Assembly: GCF_009451885.1 (NCBI RefSeq)
Contig: NZ_WIAO01000035.1
Location: forward strand, 7,265 to 48,712
Origin: Glycomyces albidus
Lineage (GTDB): Bacteria > Actinomycetota > Actinomycetes > Mycobacteriales > Micromonosporaceae
DNA length: 41,448 bases
Direction: 5' to 3'
The first letter of the stretch is position 1, and each line of letters begins with the position of its first letter. This document shows positions 23,114-30,900 of the stretch, in pieces. The notes under the pieces were generated by a model. It saw only the letters and a list, made by a program, of their open reading frames with translations, did not search any database and was not told the DNA's origin. The position numbers and the translations under genes were made by a program.

Positions 23114-24767
23114 CGCGCCGGGCCTCGGCGGTCCCGGCCGGACCGGTGACGGTCATCAGGTCCTCCGCGAAGGCGACCCGGACGCCCTCGTCGACGCCGA
23201 TCAGGTCGCGGCGGTACTCGCCCTCACCGGTCGGCACCAGCGTAAACGTCGGCGGCTCGGTGTCGAGCGAAAGGGCGGCGACGCCGCCGTACTCGTCGAG
23301 CGCGTACCAGGCGAGCACCGTCCCCTCGGCGGTCGCGAGCTCGACGTAGGTGCGCAGTTCGTCCTCGCCGGCCGTCCCGGCCGGTTCGACGCCTTGGACG
23401 GCGCCGAACTCCGCTTCGACCGCCGCGAGCTCTTCACGTCCGATCGCGGTCTCGCCGTTGAGGAGCGCGAGCACGGCCTCCTCGTGGGCCGCGACATCCT
23501 CGGCCCCGAAGTCGGGGGAGGCGAACATGGCGGCCACCGCGTCGGCGCCCTCGGCCGCGGCCTCGAGCCCGTCCTCGGTCGCGGTCACGGTGTACGAGCC
23601 GCCGGTCTCGAGCGTGTAGACGCCCGCTCTCGCTTGCAGCTCTTCGGGATCGACGTCGGCGCGGGGTTCGGGCAGCGGGACCGGCTCCCCGGCCGCGACG
23701 GCGGGGACGATGAGTTCCGCGAGCTGCCCGGCGTTGATCCGCTCGGTGTTCGAGGCGACGGCGATGCTCACGCCCGACTCCGGCAGCCATGACGCGACGG
23801 CGTTGTGCCCGGTGTCCCCGCCGCCGCCGGACGCCGTGACGAGCTCGGTCCCGAAGACCTCGGCGCCGACGGACACCCAGCCGGGGATCTCGGCCGTGCC
23901 GTCGCCGTACTCGAAACGGGTCGCCTCCAGCACCTCGACCGCCTCGGGGTCGACGACCTCGCCTTCGAAGAGCGCCTTCGTCCATTCGGCGAGGTCGCCC
24001 GCGGTCATCGCGAGGTCGCCGTTGCCGGCCATGGCCCAGTGGGGCCCGGCGAAGCCGCCGTTCTCGGTCGCGGGAGCGCCGTCGACCTCGCCGACCGCGC
24101 GCGGCCCGGGCGCGGCCGGCTCGCCGTCCCAGAACCCGCCGAACGGCTCGCCGCCGAGCACCAGGACCTGTTCGGCCATGTGGTCGCGGTAGGAGCCGGT
24201 CGCCTCGTCGACGATGAGCGCCAGCAGCGAGTACCCCGCGTTCGAGTAGAGGAAGTCCTCGCCGGGCGCGAACGCCGACCCGAGGCCGCTGATCGCCGCG
24301 ATCGCCTCGTCGCGGTCGAGCGGTTCGTGGTCGGTGCCGTGCTCGCCTTCGATGCCGCTCGTGTGCAGCAGGAGCTGCTCCACCGTCGCCTCGGCGGCCG
24401 GGCCCGACAGGCCGGGCAGGAGCGATCCGGCCGTGTCGTCCAGCGACAGGACCCCGTCGTGCGCGAGGCCGAGGACCGCGGCGGCCGTGAAGGACTTGCT
24501 GACCGATCCGATGCCGAACACGGTCTCGTCGGTGATCGGGGCGGTGCCGTCGGCGCTGCCGAAGGCGGCCCGGCAGTCCATGCCGCCGCCGGTGACCGCC
24601 ACGGCACCGCTGAACCCGGCCTCGCCCCACTGGTCGAGCGCGTTGATCAGGTCGGCCCCGCAGGCGTCCGGCGCGCGGCCGGGCCCCTGCTCGGCGGTGG
24701 CGACGCACCCCGCGGCCGAAAGGACGGCCAGGAGGGCGGCCGCGAACAGTGTCGATATCCGTCTCAT
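23109..24767 (-). CDS. Beta-lactamase-fold serine hydrolase lipoprotein
   Basis: The 552-residue exported protein has a type II signal peptide with lipobox LSAAGC (acylated Cys21), so it should be anchored to the outer face of the membrane. The penicillin-recognising fold has SVSK at 88-91 (nucleophile Ser88, Lys91) and YSN at 174-176. The third motif reads GGGDTGHN around 315-322 in place of the usual HxG. A beta-rich domain of about 190 residues follows the catalytic part. Such proteins act as D,D-peptidases or esterases rather than beta-lactamases in most cases. It is encoded just upstream of the two-component genes on the same strand and may be their output or their sensor partner. Confidence 0.88.
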   Translation of the reverse strand: MRRISTLFAAALLAVLSAAGCVATAEQGPGRAPDACGADLINALDQWGEAGFSGAVAVTGGGMDCRAAFGSADGTAPITDETVFGIGSVSKSFTAAAVLGLAHDGVLSLDDTAGSLLPGLSGPAAEATVEQLLLHTSGIEGEHGTDHEPLDRDEAIAAISGLGSAFAPGEDFLYSNAGYSLLALIVDEATGSYRDHMAEQVLVLGGEPFGGFWDGEPAAPGPRAVGEVDGAPATENGGFAGPHWAMAGNGDLAMTAGDLAEWTKALFEGEVVDPEAVEVLEATRFEYGDGTAEIPGWVSVGAEVFGTELVTASGGGGDTGHNAVASWLPESGVSIAVASNTERINAGQLAELIVPAVAAGEPVPLPEPRADVDPEELQARAGVYTLETGGSYTVTATEDGLEAAAEGADAVAAMFASPDFGAEDVAAHEEAVLALLNGETAIGREELAAVEAEFGAVQGVEPAGTAGEDELRTYVELATAEGTVLAWYALDEYGGVAALSLDTEPPTFTLVPTGEGEYRRDLIGVDEGVRVAFAEDLMTVTGPAGTAEARRG

Positions 24768-24792
24768 GCCCCGGACGGTAAGCGCCCGAATG

Positions 24793-24808
24793 TAAACCGG
24801 GCTTAAAC
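24793..24808. promoter_or_regulatory. TAAAC direct repeat, candidate response-regulator box
   Basis: GTAAAC and TTAAAC are spaced 11 bp apart, 26-41 bp upstream of the lipoprotein start. Eleven-bp direct repeats are the usual form of OmpR/PhoB-family sites, and such a regulator is encoded next door. Confidence 0.5.
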
Positions 24809-24991
24809 GAGCCGGGCTAGCGACCCGAGGGCGCCCTCGCGGTCGCCCGCCTGGTCGCGACCGCCCAGACCGAGCAGGGGATCACCCCGCCCTGTGGACC
24901 GGGCTCGACCGGGAGGTCGCCGGGGCGAACTCGCATGGGCCGAGCCGCAGCCCCGGTAAGCCGGGAAATTTATACACATCGATTCCTGATA

Positions 24992-25021
24992 TTGCCTTTG
25001 AAAGCGGGTTCCCCTTATACT
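24992..25021 (+). promoter_or_regulatory. Promoter of the rhamnogalacturonan lyase gene
   Basis: TTGCCT at 24992-24997 and TATACT at 25016-25021 are separated by 18 bp. The expected transcript start near 25028 is just upstream of the operator palindrome, giving a leader of about 125 nt before ATG 25156. Confidence 0.5.
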
Positions 25022-25033
25022 TCCCAAAGGCAT

Positions 25034-25045
25034 TGAATCGATTCA
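25034..25045. promoter_or_regulatory. LacI-family operator TGAATCGATTCA
   Basis: A perfect 12-bp palindrome with a central CG, matching the TGAANCGNTTCA form used by LacI-family sugar repressors. It sits at about +6 to +17 of the predicted promoter, an ideal roadblock position. No LacI gene is in the window. Confidence 0.65.
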
Positions 25046-25155
25046 GTTCTATGTCTGAATGAACACGCACCGTGTCGACCCGGCACTCCCGCGGTGCGCC
25101 GCCCCGCCGTACCCCGGCGGACTCCACTCTCACGACCTCTACCCGCGGAGCAAAG

Positions 25156-27402
25156 ATGCGAACATTCCGAAACCGGCGGCTGCGCAGCCTGTCGGTCCTG
25201 GCGGCGGCCGCCCTCGCGGCCGCGGCCATCCCGGCCTTCATGAGCGGGGCTGACGCGGCCACCGTCCGATACGAGGCGGAGACCGCCCCGGCGACATGCG
25301 AAGGCACGATCGACTCGAACCACGCCGGGTTCTCCGGCAGCGGGTTCTGCAACTCCACCAACGCCGTCGGCGCGGCGAACCAGTACACGGTCAACGCGGC
25401 GAGCGCCGGCAGCGCGACGCTGACGATCCGGTACGCCCACGGCGGCACCGACACCCGCTCGGCCGACATCGTCGTCAACGGCGCCACCGTGCAGGCCGCC
25501 GGCGCGTTCCCCGCGACCGGCGCCTGGGCGACCTGGACGACCAAGACCGTCACCGTCCCCGTGAACGCCGGAAGCAACACGATCCGGATCGCCGCCACCA
25601 CGGCCGCGGGCCTGGCGAACATCGACTACGTCGAGCTCACCGACGGCGCCCCGCCCCAGCAGAACGGCCGCTACGAGGTCGAGGAGTTGACCCGCGGCGT
25701 CACCGTCGTGCCCTCGGGCTCAGGGCGGCTCGTGTCCTGGCGGCTGCTCGGCACCGACCCGTCCAATGTGTCGTTCAACGTGTACCGCGACGGCACGAAG
25801 CTCAACGCGTCGCCGCTGACGGGGGCGACGAACTACCTCGACACCGGCGGCTCCTCGAGCTCGCAGTACACCGTGCGCGCGGTCGTGAACGGCACCGAGG
25901 GCGCCGCCTCGGGCGTCGAGGCGACCTTCAACTCCAGCGGGTACGTGAACATCCCGATCCAGCGCCCGGCCGGAGGCACCACCCCCTCGGGCGAGTCGTA
26001 CACGTATGTCGCCAACGACATGAGCACCGGCGACCTGGACGGCGACGGCGACTACGAGTACATCGTCAAGTGGGACCCGACCAACGCCAAGGACAACTCG
26101 CAGTCCGGCTACACCGGCAACGTCTATGTGGACGCCTACCGGCTCGACGGGACCCGGCTGTGGCGAATCGACCTGGGCCGCAACATCAGGGCGGGCGCGC
26201 ACTACACCCAGTTTCAGGTGTTCGACTACGACGGCGACGGCCGGGCCGAGATCGCGATGAAGACCGCCGACGGCACCCGCGACGGCGCCGGCACCGTGAT
26301 CGGCTCCTCCAGCGCCGACCACCGCAACTCCAGCGGCTACATCCTCGCCGGGCCCGAGTACCTGACGGTCTTCAACGGCCAGACCGGCGCCGCGATGGAC
26401 ACGGTCAACTACAACCCGCCGCGCGGCAACGTCTCCTCCTGGGGCGACAACTACGGGAACCGGGTCGACCGGTTCCTCGCCGGAACGGCCTATCTGGACG
26501 GTTCGACGCCTTCGATGATCTTCGCGCGCGGCTACTACACCCGCTCGGTGATCTGGGCCGTGGACTGGAACGGCACCGACCTGACCACCCGCTGGACGTT
26601 CGACTCGAACACGGCGGGCAGCCAGTACGCCGGCCAAGGCGCGCACAGCCTCTCGATCGCCGACCTGAACGGCGACGGCAGCCAGGACGTGGTCTACGGG
26701 GCCATGGCGGTCGGCTCGAACGGCCAGCCGCTGTGGAACACCCGCTTCGGGCACGGCGACGCCCAGCACGTGACGGACCACGTTCCCAGCCGCCCGGGCC
26801 AGGAGGTGTTCATGGTGCACGAGGCGAGCAACCAGCCGGCCTCGCACTTGAACGGCTCGAACGGGCAGATCCTGTTCCAGACCGGTGCCAGCGGCGACAA
26901 CGGCCGCGGCGTCGGCGCGAACGTGCTCGCCTCGAACCCGGGCTCGGAGTACTGGTCCTCGAACGTGTCCGGCCTGCTCAACGCCTCCGGTTCCAACATC
27001 GGGACCAAGCCCGGCTCGATCAACTTCCTGTCGTGGTGGGACGGCGACGGCGAGCGCGAACTGCTCGACGGCACCCAGATCACCAACTACCCGTCGGGCA
27101 CGCTCCTGTCCGGTTCGGGCGTGGCGTCGAACAACGGCACCAAGTCCACTCCGGGCCTGTCGGCGGACCTGTTCGGGGACTGGCGTGAAGAGGTCGTGTG
27201 GCGCACGAGCGACAGCTCCGCGCTGCGGATCTACGCGACCCCGCACCAGACGAGCCTGCGCATCGCGACCCTGATGCACGACGTGCAGTACCGCGTGGCG
27301 ATCGCCTGGCAGAACACGGCGTACAACCAGCCGCCGCACCCGTCCTTCTACATCGGATCGGACGTCACCGGCTACCCCTGGCCCGACGTTCGCACCCCGT
27401 AA
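25156..27402 (+). CDS. Secreted rhamnogalacturonan lyase (PL11) with N-terminal carbohydrate-binding module
   Basis: A 748-residue extracellular pectin lyase that cleaves the rhamnogalacturonan I backbone by beta-elimination. The signal peptide MRTFRNRRLRSLSVLAAAAL ends near AADAATVRYEAE. Residues about 36-165 form a CBM35-like beta-sandwich (VRYEAETAPATCEGT...NTIRIAATTAAGLANIDYVEL). The catalytic eight-bladed PL11 propeller follows, beginning GRYEVEELTRGVTVV. It contains repeated Ca-binding loops of the type DLDGDGDYEYIVKWD, DYDGDGRAEIAMKTADG and DLNGDGSQDVVYG, and the family's GHGDAQHVTD. ATG 25156 has GGAG 5 nt upstream. Regulation is probably by a LacI-type repressor at 25034. Strong terminator downstream. 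Confidence 0.95.
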   Translation: MRTFRNRRLRSLSVLAAAALAAAAIPAFMSGADAATVRYEAETAPATCEGTIDSNHAGFSGSGFCNSTNAVGAANQYTVNAASAGSATLTIRYAHGGTDTRSADIVVNGATVQAAGAFPATGAWATWTTKTVTVPVNAGSNTIRIAATTAAGLANIDYVELTDGAPPQQNGRYEVEELTRGVTVVPSGSGRLVSWRLLGTDPSNVSFNVYRDGTKLNASPLTGATNYLDTGGSSSSQYTVRAVVNGTEGAASGVEATFNSSGYVNIPIQRPAGGTTPSGESYTYVANDMSTGDLDGDGDYEYIVKWDPTNAKDNSQSGYTGNVYVDAYRLDGTRLWRIDLGRNIRAGAHYTQFQVFDYDGDGRAEIAMKTADGTRDGAGTVIGSSSADHRNSSGYILAGPEYLTVFNGQTGAAMDTVNYNPPRGNVSSWGDNYGNRVDRFLAGTAYLDGSTPSMIFARGYYTRSVIWAVDWNGTDLTTRWTFDSNTAGSQYAGQGAHSLSIADLNGDGSQDVVYGAMAVGSNGQPLWNTRFGHGDAQHVTDHVPSRPGQEVFMVHEASNQPASHLNGSNGQILFQTGASGDNGRGVGANVLASNPGSEYWSSNVSGLLNASGSNIGTKPGSINFLSWWDGDGERELLDGTQITNYPSGTLLSGSGVASNNGTKSTPGLSADLFGDWREEVVWRTSDSSALRIYATPHQTSLRIATLMHDVQYRVAIAWQNTAYNQPPHPSFYIGSDVTGYPWPDVRTP

Positions 27403-27413
27403 CGAGCACGATC

Positions 27414-27450
27414 CCGAGGCCCCGGCGCGAGCGCCGGGGCCTCGGCCGTT
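27414..27450. terminator. 15-bp perfect hairpin between convergent genes
   Basis: CCGAGGCCCCGGCGC at 27414-27428 pairs perfectly with 27431-27445 (2-nt loop), followed rightward by CCGTTTCC. It lies 12 bp past the lyase stop and 50 bp past the convergent gene's stop, so it likely serves both. Confidence 0.8.
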
Positions 27451-27499
27451 TCCTCGTCCCGGAACCTGATCCGTCGGCGCCGAAGGTCTCGGCGGCGGG

Positions 27500-28804
27500 T
27501 CACTCGCCTCGCGGGAGGTCGCGCAGGACGATCTCGCACCGGTAGTGCTGCGAGGCGGTCATCTCACCGCGGAACCACAGCAGCGGCACGCGCGAGGGGT
27601 CGCCGGGGGCGACGATCGGGCGCAGGTTGTCCACTTCGGAGTCCTCGGTGACCGGAGTCCACGTCCACGTGGCGCCGCCGTCAGCGGTGCGGGCGTGGAA
27701 GATCTCGCGGCGGGCCAGGGCCGAGCCGTCCCGCGGGTCGACCGGGGTGGAGACGTACACCGAGTCGAGGTCGTACGGGTCGATCGCGGCGAGGCCCGTG
27801 TAGTCCTCCTCGTGCGGCATGAGCCCCGGCCCGGCCTTCGCGAACTCGCGGACGCTCCACTCGCCGCCGGGTGCCATGCGGGCGTAGAAGAACCGCAGGT
27901 CCGGGTGGGCCTTGCGCCGTTCGAGGTGCTCCTCTTCGCCGGCGCGGGCGGTCAGGACCGCCGCGACCGAGCCGTCCTCGCCGTGCCGGATGTCGGTGGT
28001 CCAGCAGTGCGACATCCGCACCCCGCCCCACCGCGACCCGGCCTCGAGGATCCGGGTGAGCTCCACTTGGGACGGCGCGTCGCCGGTGAGGGCCTCGGGG
28101 TCGACCACGGTGCCGTCGCTGCGGTGCAGGGCCCCGCCTTCGAGGTAGCCGTGGTAGATCGAGTTGTCGAAGTCGCGCGGGTGGTGGTCGGTGGTGACCA
28201 GGTCGATCCGCTTCCCGTCGCCGCTGTAGCGGGTGTAGCCGTTGACGTACCCGACCTTCGGGCGGGTGAAGAGCTTGCCCGCGTAGGACCACGTGTCGCC
28301 GTCGTCGTCGGAGACGAGCGCGCACTGGTCGTCGTTCACGGCGCGCGCGAAGCAGTACAGGCGCCCGCCCATGGACCGCAGGTTCGAGTAGGTGACGCCG
28401 GCGCCGCCGGTGAGGCCGCTCCAGTCGAACACCGATTCGGGGCCCCAGCGGGTCGGGTCGCCGGGTTCGCTGACGCGCCAGCGGGTCAGGTCGTCGGTCT
28501 TGTGCCTGGTGTAGACGGCGAGCCAGCGGCCGTCGGCGCGGCGCCGCAGCGCGGGCACGTCGTGGTCGTCGGCTTCGAGCCGCTCGTGCAGGACCACCAC
28601 CTCGCTGGTGCCGGCCCGGAGGTCGACCACGGCGAGCTCGACGTTCCCGGCGCGGGCCTCGCCGCCGGGGCCCTCGGGTGCGGCGATCGAGCCGACGACG
28701 AGGGTCTGCGTCTCGGGGTCGACGAGCGCTCGCTCGTCCTGGAACCAGCACCAGGCCCCGTTGTCGTTGACGGTCAGGGTCGGGGCTGCGGGGCTGCGGT
28801 TCAC
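27500..28804 (-). CDS. BNR-repeat beta-propeller protein, probable polysaccharide-active enzyme
   Basis: A 434-residue protein with no signal peptide, hence probably cytosolic. It begins GAWCWFQDERALVD, typical of BNR_4 propellers. Asp-box-like repeats S/T-x-D-x-G-x-T-W appear as SDDDGDTWSYAGK and TADGGATWTWTPV. Other motifs are GGVTYSNL, TTDHHPRDFDNSIYHGY and MSHCWTTDIRHGEDG. BNR_4 propellers include the GH145 rhamnohydrolases and PL25-type lyases of plant and algal glycans, so a role on rhamnose-bearing oligosaccharides released by the neighbouring PL11 enzyme is plausible. I prefer GTG 28804 (AAGGGA about 6 nt before) over a GTG at 28843. The substrate is not determined. Confidence 0.8.
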   Translation of the reverse strand: MNRSPAAPTLTVNDNGAWCWFQDERALVDPETQTLVVGSIAAPEGPGGEARAGNVELAVVDLRAGTSEVVVLHERLEADDHDVPALRRRADGRWLAVYTRHKTDDLTRWRVSEPGDPTRWGPESVFDWSGLTGGAGVTYSNLRSMGGRLYCFARAVNDDQCALVSDDDGDTWSYAGKLFTRPKVGYVNGYTRYSGDGKRIDLVTTDHHPRDFDNSIYHGYLEGGALHRSDGTVVDPEALTGDAPSQVELTRILEAGSRWGGVRMSHCWTTDIRHGEDGSVAAVLTARAGEEEHLERRKAHPDLRFFYARMAPGGEWSVREFAKAGPGLMPHEEDYTGLAAIDPYDLDSVYVSTPVDPRDGSALARREIFHARTADGGATWTWTPVTEDSEVDNLRPIVAPGDPSRVPLLWFRGEMTASQHYRCEIVLRDLPRGE

Positions 28805-28935
28805 GAGGTTCCCTTCATCGGCGTCGCTGCCATCGTCCGGCACTGCGCCGGTCGGTCGGCACCGCCGCTGGAGGCGGCGCTGCGCGGTCCGACGGCAGCG
28901 GCCGGACTGCGCCGGTCGGACGATGCTGACTGCTC

Positions 28936-28952
28936 AAACGGCCGTGCCGTTT
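28936..28952. promoter_or_regulatory. Inverted repeat AAACGGC-N3-GCCGTTT
   Basis: Perfect 7-bp arms, about 130 bp upstream of the BNR gene. It is a candidate operator of an unknown regulator. Confidence 0.4.
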
Positions 28953-29001
28953 CGCGACCCAGCCGCTCCGGCGGCGCGCTGCCGGCCCCGACGACTGTAG
29001 C

Positions 29002-29015
29002 GGAAAGCGCTATCC
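29002..29015. promoter_or_regulatory. LacI-like dyad GGAAAGCGCTATCC
   Basis: A 14-bp dyad with one mismatched pair around AGCGCT, the form used by actinobacterial LacI-family repressors such as CebR-type regulators. It lies about 200 bp upstream of the BNR gene and 107 bp upstream of the GAP-family gene. Confidence 0.45.
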
Positions 29016-29121
29016 GATGCCAGTCCGTACCTTCGGATTGCCACCAAAGGCGCAGTCGCCCTTCCGAAGATCGATCCCGCGACCGACGCGCCGCCCCGCC
29101 CCGGATCCCTACGCTCGGACC

Positions 29122-29865
29122 ATGGACCTCGCCATGGCCGCCTCGCTGGCCGCCCTCGCGCTCATCGACTCGACGAGCTTCGGGACGCTGCTCATCCCGA
29201 TCTGGCTCCTCCTCGCGCCCGGCCGCGTCAAGGCTGCCCGGATGCTCGTCTACCTCGGCACCATCGCCGTCTTCTACTTCGCCGTCGGCATGGCCATCGT
29301 GCTCGGCGCGACCGCGTTCACCGACGACCTCGGCGCGCTCCTGGACACCCGGCCCGCGATGTGGGCCCAGCTCGCCGTCGGCGTCGGCCTCCTCGTCCTC
29401 AGCTTCCGCTTCGATTCCAAGCAGTCGAAGGAAGGCGGCGGCCGCGTCGCCCGCTGGCGCGAGCGCGCCCTCGGCATCGAGACCGCCGAACCCGGGGCGA
29501 CCCGCACCCGCACCAGCGCGCTCCCGCTCGTCGGCCTCGCCCTCGGCGCCGCCACCCTCGAGGTCGCGACCATGCTGCCCTACCTCGCGGCCATCGGCAT
29601 CGTCACCGCCTCGGGCATCGGCACCGCCGCCACCACCGCGACCATGGCCGGGTACTGCCTCGTCATGGTCCTGCCCGCGCTCGTGCTCCTGACGGCCCGG
29701 CTCGTCGCCCGCAGCGCGGTCGAACCGCTCCTGGTCAAGATCAACGACTGGATGACCAGGAACGCGGCCTCGACCACCGGCTGGATCGTCGGCATCGTCG
29801 GCTTCCTCATCGCCCGCGACGCGGCCTGGCGGCTCGGCCTCCTCGAGCAGCTCCTCAACCGCTAG
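29122..29865 (+). CDS. GAP-family (LysE-like) polytopic membrane protein
   Basis: A 247-residue membrane protein with about six hydrophobic helices. Examples are AMAASLAALALIDSTSFGTLLIPIWLLLA, MLVYLGTIAVFYFAVGMAIVLGA, WAQLAVGVGLLVLSF, ALGAATLEVATMLPYLAAIGIV, GYCLVMVLPALVLLTARLV and TTGWIVGIVGFLIARDAAW. The pattern fits the GAP/Sap family of the LysE superfamily, some mycobacterial members of which move glycolipids across the membrane. The cargo here is unknown. ATG 29122 is probably leaderless, with TACGCT 6 nt upstream. It converges on the LysR gene with only 48 bp between stops. Confidence 0.8.
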   Translation: MDLAMAASLAALALIDSTSFGTLLIPIWLLLAPGRVKAARMLVYLGTIAVFYFAVGMAIVLGATAFTDDLGALLDTRPAMWAQLAVGVGLLVLSFRFDSKQSKEGGGRVARWRERALGIETAEPGATRTRTSALPLVGLALGAATLEVATMLPYLAAIGIVTASGIGTAATTATMAGYCLVMVLPALVLLTARLVARSAVEPLLVKINDWMTRNAASTTGWIVGIVGFLIARDAAWRLGLLEQLLNR

Positions 29866-29913
29866 GTGTTCCGTCCGGAGCGGTTGCGAACCGTCGGTCC
29901 GCTCGAGCACCCG

Positions 29914-30828
29914 CTAGACCCGGGTCCGGTGGCGCCGTTCGACCTCGGCGGCCACCCGCCGGAACGCGTCGAGGACCCGCTTGACCGCCAGCCGCTCGGC
30001 CCGGTCGGTCCGCAGGATCGCCGCCACGTGCCGCCGCGTCGGCACGTCGGCGATCTCGCGCAGCACCAGGCCGGCCCCGACCGGCGTCGTGAACCGCGGC
30101 AGCACCGCGACCCGGCGGCTCCCGGCCACCAGCGACTCCACGAGCCGGTTGTCGCGGATCCGCTGGGTCACCCGCAGAGTCGCCCCGGTCGCCCGCTCCA
30201 CCGATTCGAGCACCGTGTCGAACGGGTAGCCCTTCGGCACCCCGATCCACTCGCAGTCCACCAGGTCCTCGGCGCGCACCGACTCCCGCGCGGCGAGCGG
30301 ATGGTCCTCCGCCATCGCCACGTCGAGGGGCTCGCGCGCCAGCGGGACCACGGTCTGGGCGGCCGCGCCCGCCGCTCGCACCCCGGTGAGGCTGTGCGCG
30401 ATCACGATGTCGTTGTCCGCGGCGAACGCCGCGTACTCCGCCTCGGCGATGTCGATGTCGCTGCACCGCACCTCGATCGCAGTCCCCTCGACCTCGCGCA
30501 GCACCGCCGCGAGCATGAACGTGGCCGCGCTCGGCAGCGCCGCAACGGTCACCACCCCGGACGGCTCGCCGCGGAACGAGTCCCACCGCGCCCGCACCTG
30601 CTCCAGCGCGGCGGCCACATTCGCGCCGCCCTCGGCGAGCACCCGGCCCGCCTCGGTCAGACGCAGGCCCCGGCCCCACGGCTCGGCCAGGACCATCCCG
30701 AACTCCCGCTGCGCCGCCTTCAACTGCTGCGAGACCGCCGACGGCGTCCGGTGCGTGGCCCGGGCGACCTCGGTGACACTGCCGCGCAGCGCCAGCTCGC
30801 GCAGCAACTCCAGGTGACGCACATCCAT
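29914..30828 (-). CDS. LysR-family transcriptional regulator
   Basis: The 304-residue protein has an N-terminal LysR winged helix (MDVRHLELLRELALRGSVTEVARATHRTPSAVSQQLKAAQREFG, residues 1-44) and a linker helix. The periplasmic-binding-protein-like effector domain follows (VVTVAALPSAATFMLAAVL...IVIAHSLTG...VAVLPRF). The gene is divergent from an EamA exporter, and their promoters interlock, so it most likely controls that exporter and itself. There is no ribosome site before ATG 30828, but a TAGTAT -10 ends 6 nt upstream, indicating leaderless translation. Confidence 0.92.
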   Translation of the reverse strand: MDVRHLELLRELALRGSVTEVARATHRTPSAVSQQLKAAQREFGMVLAEPWGRGLRLTEAGRVLAEGGANVAAALEQVRARWDSFRGEPSGVVTVAALPSAATFMLAAVLREVEGTAIEVRCSDIDIAEAEYAAFAADNDIVIAHSLTGVRAAGAAAQTVVPLAREPLDVAMAEDHPLAARESVRAEDLVDCEWIGVPKGYPFDTVLESVERATGATLRVTQRIRDNRLVESLVAGSRRVAVLPRFTTPVGAGLVLREIADVPTRRHVAAILRTDRAERLAVKRVLDAFRRVAAEVERRHRTRV

Positions 30829-30834
30829 GAAGCG

Positions 30835-30863
30835 ATACTACACAGTGCCTTAAGTAATTTTCA
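30835..30863 (-). promoter_or_regulatory. Promoter of the LysR gene (leaderless)
   Basis: On the minus strand, TGAAAA (30863-30858) and TAGTAT (30840-30835) are 17 bp apart, and the -10 ends 6 nt before the ATG. It overlaps the divergent exporter promoter. Confidence 0.5.
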
Positions 30864-30878
30864 TTTGTGCTTTACAGT
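30850..30878 (+). promoter_or_regulatory. Promoter of the EamA exporter gene
   Basis: TTAAGT at 30850-30855 and TACAGT at 30873-30878 are 17 bp apart, in a locally AT-rich stretch. The transcript would begin at about 30885-30889, close to an in-frame ATG at 30889. Confidence 0.5.
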
Positions 30879-30900
30879 CCGGGCGGCCATGCTTGGACCC

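Larger units (their letters stand above)
24768..25155. other. 388-bp divergent regulatory region
   Basis: No gene is supported here. The left part carries the TAAAC direct repeat near the lipoprotein start. The right part is locally AT-rich and carries the promoter and LacI-type operator of the pectin lyase gene. The middle (about 24820-24950) shows nothing I can name. Confidence 0.5.
28805..29121. other. 317-bp divergent region with two palindromes and a direct repeat
   Basis: No gene is supported. It contains an AAACGGC-CGT-GCCGTTT dyad (28936-28952), a LacI-like dyad (29002-29015), and a 14-bp direct repeat ACTGCGCCGGTCGG at 28842 and 28906. A TACGCT -10 at 29110-29115 ends 6 nt before ATG 29122, implying a leaderless transcript to the right. 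Confidence 0.55.

Noticed and set aside
29866..30900. Extended N-terminus for the EamA exporter reaching back to 29866
   Set aside because: It would run antisense through the whole LysR gene; family members start just before the first membrane helix at about 30901.
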